A stretch of DNA of 26,831 nucleotides from NCBI GenBank assembly GCA_011800805.1, contig MPNW01000368.1, positions 116,695 through 143,525 on the forward strand, read 5' to 3'. Below, piece by piece: positions 1 to 11,235 of this stretch. A program made the position numbers and the translations under genes. The DNA is from Hirudo medicinalis. Lineage: Eukaryota; Annelida; Clitellata; Hirudinida; Hirudinidae. The notes under the pieces were generated by a model. It saw only the letters and a list, made by a program, of their open reading frames with translations. It was not told the DNA's origin and did not search any database. How positions within the stretch are numbered: position 1 is the stretch's first letter; each line of letters opens with the position of its first letter.

Positions 1-43
1 AATGATTTTTATTTTATTATCTGTTGAATAATACTATAAATAA

Positions 44-77
<34 letters not shown>

Positions 78-79
78 GC

Positions 80-149
<70 letters not shown>

Positions 150-150
150 A
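44..150. repeat. (GTT)n microsatellite
   Basis: About 35 GTT units with one GCT interruption near 77, decaying into ATT at the 3' end. It is intronic. Confidence 0.95.
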
Positions 151-246
151 TTATTGTTATTATTATTATCATTATACTTATATTAATTAAAATGGAGTCA
201 AATTTTCAATTAACAATCAAGACATTTGAATGCGTCAGTCAATCCG

Positions 247-475
247 TCATCACAATCATTACCATCATCATCGCTACAATTATCATCATCAACATCAACA
301 ACATCGTGGCCGTCATCATCATCATCGTCGTCGTCGTCGTCATCATCATCATCATCATCATCATCATCAACATCGTCATCATCATCAGCAGCAGCAGCAC
401 TCCCTCACCTTTCCACAGGCGCACGCTCACACACACGCACGCACGCACACACACACACACACCACCACCACCACT
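247..475. repeat. Compound CAT/CGT/CAG then CA/CAC microsatellite
   Basis: Imperfect CAT arrays with CGT and CAG blocks run to about 400. CA-rich sequence (ACACACAC, then ACC units) follows from about 426 to 475. Every apparent reading frame here is low complexity. Confidence 0.92.
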
Positions 476-545
476 CCGTCGTACGGAGTTGGTCTCGAGC
501 GATCACATAATTTCAGCGAGTCGTTAAGCGCCCCGAATTGGCGTC

Positions 546-577
546 TGACGTCATCGGACACGTGATCCTCCTATTGG
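546..577. promoter_or_regulatory. Cluster of CRE, E-box and inverted CCAAT motifs in an intron
   Basis: Perfect TGACGTCA (546-553), palindromic CACGTG (559-564) and ATTGG (573-577, CCAAT on the minus strand) fall within 32 bases of a GC-richer patch. These match the consensus sites of CREB/ATF, bHLH and NF-Y factors. The patch could be an internal promoter or enhancer. No conservation or transcript evidence is available here. Confidence 0.3.
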
Positions 578-929
578 CCTCGTTAGGCTGCAAGGACCGC
601 GGGCTTTTCGTCGTAAATTGATAATTGACGCTCGTTTCTCGAGGTAATTGTCGGCCATTCAGGGCTTAATGGTCCTTCGCTCGAACCCCCTTATTTGTTG
701 AGGGGGTCGTGGAGATGGCGTAGCCATGGTGGTGGTGCTGTGCGAGGGTGGAGTTCGGGTGGTGATGGTGGTACATAAGGGTGGAGATGTTGGTGATGGT
801 GTCAGGGTAAAGATTACAAACAATTCAGTTAATGATTGGAGTTAATTTAGTACAGCATCACTTAATTATTGTAATTGTTATTATTAATTATGTAATAATT
901 AATAATTTTGTGAATATTTTTATTCAAAG

Positions 930-1882
930 ATTGGCCTCATTACGTCATCCATTCTTCTCTTCGGCAACGAGATGCTAGTGACCTCATTCTTCTCAGCCTC
1001 ATTGGTTGCAATTTGGGTCAGTCCAACAATTGCATTCATTCATAATGTCCGTCAAGAAACATTTAATTAGGTAATTGTTTTAAATCTTAAATTACATTTT
1101 AAAAGCTGAAGAAATTCTCTCGGTAATTCAGATCGAAATTTTCAATTTCCGCATTCAATTTTTTCGAACATTTTGCGGGCAGAGGTGATTGTAAAAAGGT
1201 GTTGTTGTTGATTTGATCATGTTACAGGTGGTGCTGTGGATGGAGAGCAGGTTGAAGCGGTTGAATCTGCCAAGAATTCTCGTCAGTGTGAGTGAGAATG
1301 TTGTGCTGTTGTCGTCGTCATTGCTGTTGCTGCTGTTGTTGTCGACGTGATAACTTGTTGAGAAGAAAAGATCCATATTTCTTTCTTTTGTTTCGCTGTT
1401 TTGGTTTTTACTCCGTTTTGGGGGTTTTCTCTGTTCTGTTGTGATAATAAAAGCATCTGTGACATGGCGTATTTATTGAAATTCTTTCGTATCATAATTA
1501 ATCGTTAATAACAGCTGATTAATTACGTATTATTAAAGGAATAAACAGTTTTATTCGTCCAAAAATTCAGATCGTACAAGGCATTTCTCTGATCATCCTG
1601 ACAGTCATGGTGAAGATCACCATCTCTAAACTGCTCAACATCACCGATGACGTCAGTGAATTAGTCCAGCTGAATTGTCAATCATTCAATTAATTGAATT
1701 AATTCTATCATCATCATCACCATCGTTATCATCATCATCACCATCGTCACCACCCGGTAGCGACTTAGGAAAAGGTGAAAGTTGGAAAACTTGAAAATTG
1801 ATAATAGCACAGTTGACCTAAGAATGGCTTAGAGAATGATGTGTGCAATTTTCAAGTCGCTACCGTTTGCCATTTGGGAGGN

Positions 1883-1976
<94 letters not shown>

Positions 1977-4900
1977 GTCGTCATCATCACCACCACCACC
2001 ATCATCATCATCATCATAGTCGTCATCTTAGTCGTCATCACCATCATCACCACCATCATCATCAGGAGCACATAGGTGACATATTCAGGAGCAAGTTCAG
2101 CAGCTTCAAGAACTTCCACACGATGTTGTACGTTTGTGCTCCTGAGTTTGACTTCCTCGAACTTGCGGTGCGTGCATTTTGTATTTTAATTAAATTACTG
2201 TAAATAAATTGTATTTAATTCTTCGATAAATTGATGTTAATTAGCTGATAAATTAACTGTAAGAGACGTAAGGCTACCAAGCAAATGTTTTATGAGGTCG
2301 TTTGGATTTGAATATCAAAGTAAACAAAGACAAACAAATTTTTCTTTGTACTTGGCAGATTTTTTTCGAGCGCCTTATGTATCTGCGACAAATGCGAAGG
2401 CACTTTAATCGCCATCGCCATTTATGTAGCGCGACTTTTCTGGCGGTGCAGACTGGGCAGAGTTGCGAACACGACACTTAACGATTGCATGAACTTCAAT
2501 CCTCTCAACTGACCTGCAAATTTCCATGGCATGGGAATGCTTTCTTTCCTAAATAAGCAGGCACAAAATGAAACATAAACAAAACATAATAAACATAAAA
2601 AACATAAACAAAAAAAACATAATAATAGAATAAAAAGAATGTCGAGTTCATTCAGAGCATTTCATTTCTCATCCTCGATTAAAAGAAAATCAAAGGAAAA
2701 ACAAAGTTGTTTTTTTTTAAATTTACGACTTCAAACTGAAAGTTGTTGAAATTATTGTTGAGGTTGTTGTTGAAGTTGTTGTTGAAGTTGTTATAGAAGT
2801 TGTTGAAATTGTTGTTGAAGTTGTTGTTGAAAGTGTTTACGATTTTCAGACACCAGTTCGTCTGACGAAGACTCTGCTTCTGCCTTCCAGTCTCATTGTC
2901 GTTACTGCCATCCTTGTCCAGGTCTTAATTGTTCGTTAATTAAATGATAATTGATGGTAATTGTTTATAATCGATTGTTATTACACAATAATTGATTACG
3001 CAATTGGTAATACTTAATTGTAATCTTTTGTTATTTGGATTTTGAAAATGCTTTTAAAGTTTTTCTGAGAAACTTCTGACAATTGGAATGGTGCTTGGTG
3101 CTATGTTCGTGTTTCAAGTCGGAGTTTATTTAAGAATAATATCTATTAAATCTAACTTTATATCTTATTTTTCATTTTAATTAAATTGCTTTCATTTAAT
3201 CGTTCTAATAAAATTGTCAGATAAAAATGTGTAAAAATGTCAGATTATCGAAACATTCCTCGCCAGAAATGTTATTAGTGTCTCCTTGTTGTTGATTTAA
3301 TAAAAGAATAATTCAAATTTTATTGGAAATAAAGTTCTGACCAACGGCTTAACTGTTCGTCAGTTACAATGCATCTGATTGGTCGAATAATCTGAATAAT
3401 TATTATTTAATATAATTAATTAATAATTAATTATAATTATATTAATTAATAATTAATTATAATTATATTAATTAATAATTAATTATATTATTAATATTTA
3501 ATACAAACTCTCAGGTGATTCTGCCTCAACTAAAAAGTCTCTTCATCCCTTCCTCCTCCACTTCTTCCAGCATAGCAACAGGTGCCTCCCCCAAACAAAA
3601 CGGTCACCACGGACACGGCGATTCCAAGAATGGCGTCGGAAAACATCACAACAACAAAGAGCCCGTTGGATCAGAGGATAAAGAGTGAGCTGAATCATCA
3701 TCATCATCATCGTCGTCGTCGTCGTCGTCACCACCACCACCACCACCATCACCATCACCATCATAATGATCGTCGTCGTCGTTATCATCATCATCATGTT
3801 GCAGCTCCGACGAAGGAGTTCACATTTGATCAGAACAGATTCAATTGAGAAAAGTTACAATCTGTCGATACTTTCTGAAATTTAATTTCACACAATTGTT
3901 TCTAAAACATTTTATTTATTTTTAATTAATCTTAATAAGTTAACAAATAAGATCGACCAACAATCATTGAGAACGACCGAATGAATTCAAGAGGAAAGCA
4001 TGCACATTATTAGGAAATTATTTATTTTCATAAATTATTAAGAATTAATTTCTTCCACGCTCTTTCATTGGATTCTGGTCTCACTTGTCTCAGACCTCGA
4101 TGGAACACCTCTGCCAATGTAACCTGTTGCGCTCAAATATTTGAGTCCAAAGTCGAACTTGGAGCTGTGAGGGTGTGTTACAGGCACGAGTTTTAATTCT
4201 GTTGGAGGCATGCATATACAATAAAATAAATAATAATAATAATAAATATAATAATAATAATAATAATAATAANTTTAATTCTGTTGGAGGCATGCATATA
4301 CAATAAAATAAATAATAATAATAATAAATATAATAATAATAATAATAATAATAACAATAATAATAACAATAACAATAATAATAATAATAATAATAATAAT
4401 AATCTAGAAATTAATGTTCTTAAGAAGGAAACACCACCTAACGCAGCTTTCAAAAACTAAAGACGAATAACGATGTTTGGAGCGACCTGTTTGAAATATT
4501 TAGTGAGAGTTGAATCATTTTGGAAGTCCAAATCAAACTAGTCGTGCAACGGATTTTAATAAAATAATTAAATGAGATCCATGCTGGATTGGCTCAGATG
4601 TGGACCATCCTTATCAACTGAAGTGGTTGTTAGTTTGAGAGATTTGACCAGGCTTTACCTGTTGAAAGAGGTATTAGCACAATCTGGCAATCGTACATTT
4701 TCGATGAACAGAAAATTAGTTTTCTGTTTATTCGCTTAGTTAACTTAGTAATAAAAATAAAATAACCGTTTTGACTACAAAACTGCATCCGCAAACAGTT
4801 CCGGCACCGGTACAGAACACGGAGAGTTGGTCTACCACTTCTTCCAGTTGGCCGTATTCTCCGTGATGGCAATCATCATCATGAGGCTGAAACTCTTCTG

Positions 4901-7092
4901 GACCCCTCATCTCTGCCTCATCACGTCACTGCTCGCATCATATAAGGTTGTTGAGATGTTACCAGCTGACGTACACCAGATGATTGATTGATTGATTGAT
5001 GAACTTTGCTATTGACCTATCATCCTTGAAAATCAGCTTTGTGGTGGTTTTACATATTAATTGCTATCACTAATTAGCAATTACTTAATGTATTTACTAT
5101 TATTTATTATTTTAAATTAATTCTCATTATTATTTCAATTATTTTTATTTTTTTAATTATATTTTTATTTTTTTTAGCATTTAACTAGCATTGTTTGTTT
5201 TATGCAGTGTTTCTCATGGGTGGGTAGCCAAAGCAGACACACTGCCCTGCTGGTGTGTTTGGTGGCTGTCATGAGTTTCCAAGGGATCTCAAACCTCAGG
5301 TCCCAGTGGGCAATTCAGGGTGAGTTCAGCAACATACAACTCGAGCAACTGGTCGACTGGATCAACGACAACACACCTAAGGGTTTGTTGCTCATTATCT
5401 TGTCAATGCTCTTTTTTGGTTATGTATTTTAAGTGAAAATATTAATAGTTTTTTTTTGTTTGAATTGTCTTGTATTTAGCTGATCTTTTGAGCACCTTAC
5501 ATTCAAATTATAAAAAAAATATCTTTTTAGTTAAACCATAGACTAGACTCAAGTTTTGATTTACCACCTGTTAACTTCAATCCCTCTAAAACCAAGTTAA
5601 TAACCACGTTAATAAACACGTGAAACTTAGAAAATCAATTTCCTTGTCCTCACGACAGATGGCGTATTCGCTGGTCCAATGCCTCTGATGGCAACAATCA
5701 AGCTGTGCACAGGAAGGCCAATTGTGAACCACCCACATTACGAGGATGCTGGTCTCAGGTGGGTTTGCACCTGGATTACTCTTTTTTCATTATTGGATTT
5801 ATTTTATTTTTAGTTACTTATTCAATGATGAATAACATTGTGACCCATCGCAGGGAAAGGACGAAGAAGGTGTACCTGATGTTCAGCAGACGAGAAACAT
5901 CCTATGCCTGGTCGGTTTACAAGGAGATGGGAATACAGTATCTCATTGTGGAGGAGCAGTGGTGTCTTAGGAGATCCAAGTGGGTCATTGCGATGGCAAT
6001 TATAGTGGAATGGGAAAATGGACTTGGGTTCTCTTTGATTGGTGTAACAGCTTTTGAACCACTCCAAGATGATGCCTCTGACTCCGTAGTAGTCAATTTT
6101 CTTTTAAAAAAATGGCATTAATAGCTTTGAACGCCTTTGCCAAGTCCAGGAATATGAGTATGTTTGGTAATCAGTGGTTGAGTAATCAAGTTCTGAGTCA
6201 TTGTCATATGGCTCCGATGTCATTTGAATTTTGACGAACAAAAATCTTCGTAGCTTTTGGTTTGATAGACTTGAATTTATTTCTGTAGGATACAAACTTT
6301 TGTCTATTGAGGTCTGTTGGATTCTTGATAGATTTTCGATGCAAGATGTTCTTTTTCCTACAAGATGTCAGTAGTCCAGTTGTCATCCATTCGTTTTGAG
6401 GCATACATACTTTGAAGAGCAATCGGAAAACGAAGATTATGGATCTGTTGGTATCTTGCAATGAAAGACTGATAAGCAGACGTCACATTATTCTGATCCT
6501 CATCCAGGCGCCCGGTGACAGCCGACCAGTCAACCTCACTCAATCATTTGCCAAAATTACAATCACTTCTGGGACTTGTGTTTCACTGGTTTATTTCTAA
6601 GTTCAGAAGAAAGATTTAATGAGAGAAATATTGGGAGATGATCAGATATGTCATCTGAGACTATTTTTACATAGCGGGTTGTTAAGAATAAATTAATATT
6701 AATTATTCATTTTCATTGTGTTTTTTTTTTAATATGAATGATTCACAATAATATAACAAGCAAAAAATTAAAACATTAAATAAAGATTTTACTGCAATCA
6801 ATTATTAATGACCATGGTCTACCAGTTGTGACCATCGCCATGTAATACATAGTAACACAAATGCAATGTAAAATTAGCAATTCACAATTAAATTAACATG
6901 ACGCGTTGATTCTTCATCCTCGTCAGGCCCGGTTGTGGAATGACCGATCTCTGGGACATGGAGGACAAGGACAAGGTGGACGGCGACGCCGTCTGCAAGA
7001 AGCTTTACGACGATCCGAGTCCTTACTTCAAACTGCTCTTCAGAAATGAAGTATATCACGTCTTCAGACTTCTCAACCATCTCGAGGGTTAA
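930..7092 (+). CDS. DPY19L1: DPY19-like protein C-mannosyltransferase, 3' part (11 exons, 5' end outside the window)
   Basis: Family role: multi-pass ER enzyme that moves mannose from dolichyl-phosphate-mannose onto the first Trp of WxxW/WxxC motifs, as in thrombospondin repeats. Exons: 930-1016, 1228-1287, 1571-1651, 2066-2167, 2850-2921, 3515-3684, 4799-4946, 5208-5382, 5659-5758, 5854-5979, 6927-7092. All introns are GT-AG, phases join, and the sum is 1287 nt (428 residues plus TAA). Recognisable blocks are [68 protein letters not shown] and [13 protein letters not shown], the last two diagnostic of the lumenal C-terminal domain. Hydrophobic membrane segments lie in exons 1, 3, 5, 7 and 8. 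Exon 6 (3515-3684) adds a Ser/His/Gly/Asn-rich loop roughly 35 residues longer than I recall in the human protein. The [13 protein letters not shown] block fits the L1/L2 branch better than L3, but the paralogue is uncertain. The N-terminal half is missing because the window begins inside an intron. Confidence 0.93.
1882..2064. repeat. (CAT)n microsatellite starting at an N gap
   Basis: A single N at 1882 is followed at once by about 30 perfect CAT units, then mixed CAT/CGT/CAC. The array runs up to the acceptor of the DPY19 exon at 2066, so it replaces the usual pyrimidine tract. The true array length is unknown because of the N. Confidence 0.95.
2368..2484 (+). repeat. Dispersed repeat family, copy 1 (SINE- or LINE-tail-like)
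   Basis: It aligns over its whole length with the reverse complement of 16193-16319. Shared blocks are GAGYGCCTTAYG, ATGYGAAGGCA, TTTAATCGC, ATTTATSTAGCG and GTTGCGAACACGACAC. It is GC-richer than its surroundings and lies in a DPY19 intron. Family identity is unknown. Confidence 0.72.
2755..2832. repeat. GTT/GAAGTT imperfect microsatellite
   Basis: Repeated GTTGTTGAAGTTGTTGTTGA units end just before the acceptor of exon 2850-2921. Confidence 0.85.
3415..3490. repeat. Three tandem 26-base AT-only units
   Basis: The unit ATTAATTAATAATTAATTAT plus AATTAT is repeated about three times. It contains no G or C and is highly self-complementary. It lies 25 bases before the acceptor of exon 3515-3684. 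Confidence 0.88.
3695..3800. repeat. CAT/CGT/CAC compound microsatellite
   Basis: Trinucleotide array starting 10 bases after the donor at 3685 (GTGAGC). An in-frame stop (TGA within GTGAGCTGA) prevents it from being read as part of the exon. Confidence 0.9.
4192..4405. repeat. 81-base exact duplication flanking an N gap, then an AAT microsatellite
   Basis: 4192-4272 and 4274-4354 are identical, separated only by the N at 4273. Each copy holds unique sequence (CTGTTGGAGGCATGCATATA) plus an AAT array. The second array continues to about 4403. Probably an unmerged overlap between two contig ends, not a biological duplication. Confidence 0.93.
4979..5001. repeat. (TGAT)n microsatellite
   Basis: Five to six TGAT/GATT units in the intron after exon 4799-4946. 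Confidence 0.85.
5985..6672 (-). mobile_element. Degenerate non-LTR retrotransposon (LINE) fragment, antisense in the last DPY19 intron
   Basis: Read on the minus strand from about 6668, broken frames give the end of an AP-endonuclease domain ([12 protein letters not shown], a signature of jockey/CR1-type LINEs). Next comes the usual linker ([12 protein letters not shown] near 6525; [33 protein letters not shown] to about 6260). After an apparent internal loss come reverse-transcriptase motif A (IFLDLAKAF, about 6150-6130) and [19 protein letters not shown] (about 6085-6025). Several frameshifts and stops make it non-functional. The fragment ends within about 10 bases of the donor of exon 5854-5979. 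The clade cannot be fixed from this much sequence. Confidence 0.82.
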
Positions 7093-7127
7093 AGAAGCCG
7101 TGGTCACTTTAAATAACTAATCATATG

Positions 7128-7133
7128 ATTAAA
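7128..7133 (+). promoter_or_regulatory. Candidate poly(A) signal ATTAAA for the DPY19-like gene
   Basis: ATTAAA lies 36 bases after the TAA at 7090-7092. A canonical AATAAA occurs later at 7386-7391 in AT-rich DNA. Either could be used. Confidence 0.3.
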
Positions 7134-7935
7134 GGTATTAATTATATAATTACGAGTAACTAATTAAATGCTTGATTACAATTAAATTATTGCTTAGTTA
7201 ACCACAAATTGTGGAAAATGTTTGCAACATTGCATTTATCATTTCCGGTTTTGGAAGATTTTGTTGACATTTCCGGCCACTAGGATTTTAGTAATTCAAG
7301 AGTAACGCATCCTTCTTGATTGAAGTTCAAATGTGCATTTACAAACGTACATGTGTTTAATATTATAATAATATTATTATATTATAATAAATAAATTATA
7401 TTTGTATATAAATATTAATATAATATTAACAATAATAATAATTGTTATTATTTGAGTCGTTTGTCAATCTTATCTACATACATTATTTGTTCATCAGTCA
7501 TCTTACTTAGTCCTTTCAAAACATTCTGATTAAATTATTAAAGGGGCTTATTTGTTACCCTTACCACAGAGACTTGAGTTTCAACCTAATTTGGCGTGCC
7601 TTCGACATGCTCGTAAAAATACTTTGAATTTGGAATAAAAGATTTCCAATTTACTGCTGGACTTTTTTCTGTGGATTGAACAATGGTTCCGGAAATCCAT
7701 CACAAAACAGCGTGGGAAATTGTCTTCCAATATTTACGACTTCGTGAATAGTATTATGAGGCTGACTTAAAACCGAGCGCATTACATCGAAATTACAACA
7801 AGTACCCCAAGTGTCTAACTATTAGTAAGAGTCAAAAAATATCAGCACATGCCAAACAACCTGCCACAAGGAACTAAGTGCTAAAATATTTTATCTTTTT
7901 GGCGCCTCTATGCACATGGCACCTTACTAATTAAC

Positions 7936-7976
7936 TATTATTATTATTATTATTATTATGATTATTATTATTATCT
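7936..7976. repeat. (ATT)n microsatellite
   Basis: About 13 ATT units with one ATG interruption, in the DPY19-DET1 intergenic DNA. Confidence 0.85.
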
Positions 7977-8403
7977 TTTTTTCTAAGAATACAACTAATA
8001 ATAATTGATTTCTGGGGCGCTCTCTGTTTAAGCAAGTCGATTTAAATCGAGATGTGTTCAGAAATAAAGTATTTCAGAGTAAAATAACAGAAATGAGCAA
8101 AATAACAACACTAATCATCTCTTAATAGAAATAATTTCCAGGTGGACTGGCATCTCAAAATACTGGACTGAAAAGGACTGAATGCGGAAAAATTCGAAGC
8201 TCTTAGCTGTAAAATAAAAATATAAAAACAAGACAAAAATAATAAAAAAATCAATTCGTAAAATAAATTTTAAATTTAAACATTTAAATTTAAACTGAAG
8301 GAATCCGGTGTTAGGGATTAATGATGCTTGTGGGATTTCATGTAAACATAAGTTATCGGTTGATGCAAGATGGATCGATATCATCCGTTTGTTGACATTT
8401 GAA

Positions 8404-11197
8404 ATGGCTAAATTGAAGTTTTTAATGAAGCGGTTTGACCAATCTAAAGTGATGAGTCGGTCTGAATTAAGGAAGCAATTAAATTATTCTGTTCCTATTC
8501 GTAAGATACCACAGCAAAACATTTTGTACAAATTGAAACACAGGGAAATCAATGGCGGCAGACCGAACTCTCACCTAACGAATTCTAAATCGTTTTATTC
8601 CAACGTCTTTCCTAATTTTACCGTGGCCGGAATTGAGAAGCCCCCTTGTTTTTTGAGAAAATTTTCTCCAAATGGGAAGTATTTCATTGCATTTTCTCTC
8701 GATCAAACCTCCCTGGAAATCTATGAGTTCCAAGGTTCACAGGCTGCCGAGAAACTCCTCGATGGAGTCAGTGGTGACTACCTCCCTCCCAATTCAGACC
8801 CCTTGTCAACAAGTACTTATCATTGCCTTGACAGACTGACTACTGCATTAAATAAATGGAATAATTGTCGCTAAATTTTGAAGCACTTTATGTCTCATGT
8901 AGATGGATGATCAGCCTGATTAAATTCTCGAAATTGGTTTTGCTTTTTACTTGATTTTACATAAAGCCACTGTTTTAAATGTCAAAATATTCAAATTTGA
9001 GCTTCATTCTGAGGTTGCCCTAAATTCTTCCAAGGCATAAGAAGCTCCATGTTTGGCACATTTTTCCATCTAAAACACACGACCAGCGTCGCCACTGACG
9101 GAGAGGGTCTGAACAGAGAATGCAGTCTGTTCACAGAGGATTCAAAGTAACTACCAATAATCCATCAATCTTACTAGTATTAATTTTTATTTTCATTTAT
9201 TCACTTATCTCACAATGAATCCATTACAAAATATTAATAAAATAATTAGAAAGTAATGATTAATATTATTGTTGTAAAAGCCAGTTGTACTAGTTTTTAC
9301 AAGTTTTACTTTCCTAGTCATTAAGTTGGTAAAAATAAAGGTTTTAGTGGTATTTTTCACCTCCCCAAAATTATTATAGAAAAAAAATTTGACTCACAAA
9401 CCGTTCTCGACCTCAGGTTCGTCATAGTTGGATCGGAGATCTACCTTCCCGAAGAACCGTACCCGAGGTTGGTCGTGCGGCCGGTCCACGGAACCTCCCG
9501 ATAACCAAATTGATGATTTTCATTCAGCTACAGGGATGTTTATAAGAACAACGAGTCCCTCCTGCCATGCCAGAAGTCTCTCGAAGATTACTCCCTTCAC
9601 GTCGTCAGACTCGACAATGGAATGCTCTGCGACACGAAAAAGTTCAAATGCGACAAGATCTACCTGTCGCACAATCAGGGTGTTTACCTGTACAGGAGGA
9701 CTTTGGCAGTGCTCTCTGTTCAGCACCAGACCATTCATTTGTTCCAGGTGAAGTCCATATGTAACATAACTATAATAACAGGTGAGATCCATGTGTAACG
9801 TAACTGTTGTAACAGGTGAGATCCAAGTGTAATGTAACTGTATTAACAGGTCTTTCTAAATGTTCTCTTTTTAGACTTTGCCTTTATCGTTTGTAATCCA
9901 AAATGACGACCTTAATGTTTGTTTTTGCAGCTATCAGACGAAGGAAAGCTGACCGAGGTGAAGAGCATTGGCAGGTTCTGCTTCGAGGACGACCAGTACC
10001 TCATCTCTTCGACCTCCTCCTATTTTACCGAGGGTTTCGCCCGGTGCAATCCGCCCGGGGTCATGCCCTATGACTGGGGATCGAGGGAGAAGGTCTTCTG
10101 CACCCTCAAGCAGAAGCTGCTTGTCTACTTGTTTCGAAAAGCACAGACCGATCTCGAGATGCAGAAAGATGCTCTGACCAAGTTCTACCAGAATTTTGAG
10201 TTCTTCTCAAAGCTGAGGATGTGGAAGATGCAGCTGCTGGATGAGGATCACCTGCTCATCAGGTGTTTGATTAGGATTTTGATGTGATCTTCGATCTCCA
10301 CTGACTTCAGTAATAAGGCTTAACCTTTGTCAAGTAAATGAAGTTTTCTGTACATGATTATACAAAGCATTGTTTGTTTTTTATTTATTTTGTTTATGCT
10401 GTTAACATGTTGAAATCATGAATGAGGTCCCTGGTCTCATTCTGGTTCAAATAAATGCTGTTTAACTATTGTCCTCTCATCAACAACAAACAACAACAGC
10501 TTGCATCGCTTTTCAACTTCAACCTTGTCGTTGAAGATTCAAGATTTGTCGTTCACATTTTAACTTCGCAATCCTGATGTACTTCGTTAGTCTAATAAGC
10601 ATAAGATTTGGGATGACATGAAATATTTTATACAATACATTTAAAGCGATGCGATAAAACAATGTCGACGACATGCGACGCAGGTATGCGACGGAGGACG
10701 TCGTCACGATGAAGTGCAACGACCCGAACTCGCAACCGTCATTTTTTGCCTTCTTCGAGATCCAGAATGCTCGCTTCCTCGCGTTCTTCGAGAACACTTC
10801 CCCCGTTCTGCTGTCGATCTTCGAGAACTACAACGACTACTTCAAGATCTCGGGCAATCCCAGCAACATCTTCTCCAGGCAGATGCACAAGAGATTCAAG
10901 CAGACCATCGCAAATGCAAGGTGGACTTGGTATTTCTAATGATGATAATAGCAATGATGATGATGATGATGATAATAATAATATTAATAATAACAACAAT
11001 AATGGTAGTTAATTTGCATGGCACTACATAACCCACATGCATATCATGAGAAGTGTTTTGGATTATTTGGATCTTGTGACCAGTTGCTCTTGTTCAGATG
11101 CTAATCTCTCTAATTATTAACATTAACACATTATTATTAGTAACACATTATTATTATTATTTATTATTATTAGTTATTATTAGTATTATTATTATTA

Positions 11198-11235
<38 letters not shown>

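Larger units (their letters stand above)
1..929 (+). other. Intron of the DPY19-like gene (5' part), with microsatellites and a GC-richer patch
   Basis: No exon could be recognised before 930. The stretch holds a GTT array, a CAT/CGT and CA repeat block, and at about 476-800 a clearly less AT-rich segment containing TGACGTCA, CACGTG and ATTGG sites. The exon preceding residue IGLITSS must lie upstream of the window. Confidence 0.6.
7093..8403. other. Intergenic region between the DPY19-like gene and DET1
   Basis: About 1.3 kb. It contains AT-rich low-complexity sequence (7340-7460), an ATT array (about 7936-7976) and about 300 bases of ordinary-complexity DNA (7550-7880) in which I recognise nothing. 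The DET1 promoter and 5' UTR should lie in its 3' part. No clear TATA or initiator context was identified. Confidence 0.6.

Noticed and set aside
24..565. Several long overlapping reading frames (poly-Val, poly-Ser, poly-His)
   Set aside because: They are translations of GTT, CAT and CA microsatellites in an intron, with no complex sequence.
1829..2203. Poly-His, poly-Met and poly-Ile frames
   Set aside because: They read a CAT array. Only the end of the plus frame (from 2066) is a true DPY19 exon.
5202..5432. A separate 76-residue gene starting at the ATG at 5202
   Set aside because: The ATG overlaps the splice acceptor (ATGCAG). 5208-5382 is an internal DPY19 exon whose phase matches both neighbours.
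9428..9792. Extra frames on both strands within DET1
   Set aside because: They overlap DET1 exons 3-4 in other frames and match no known protein.
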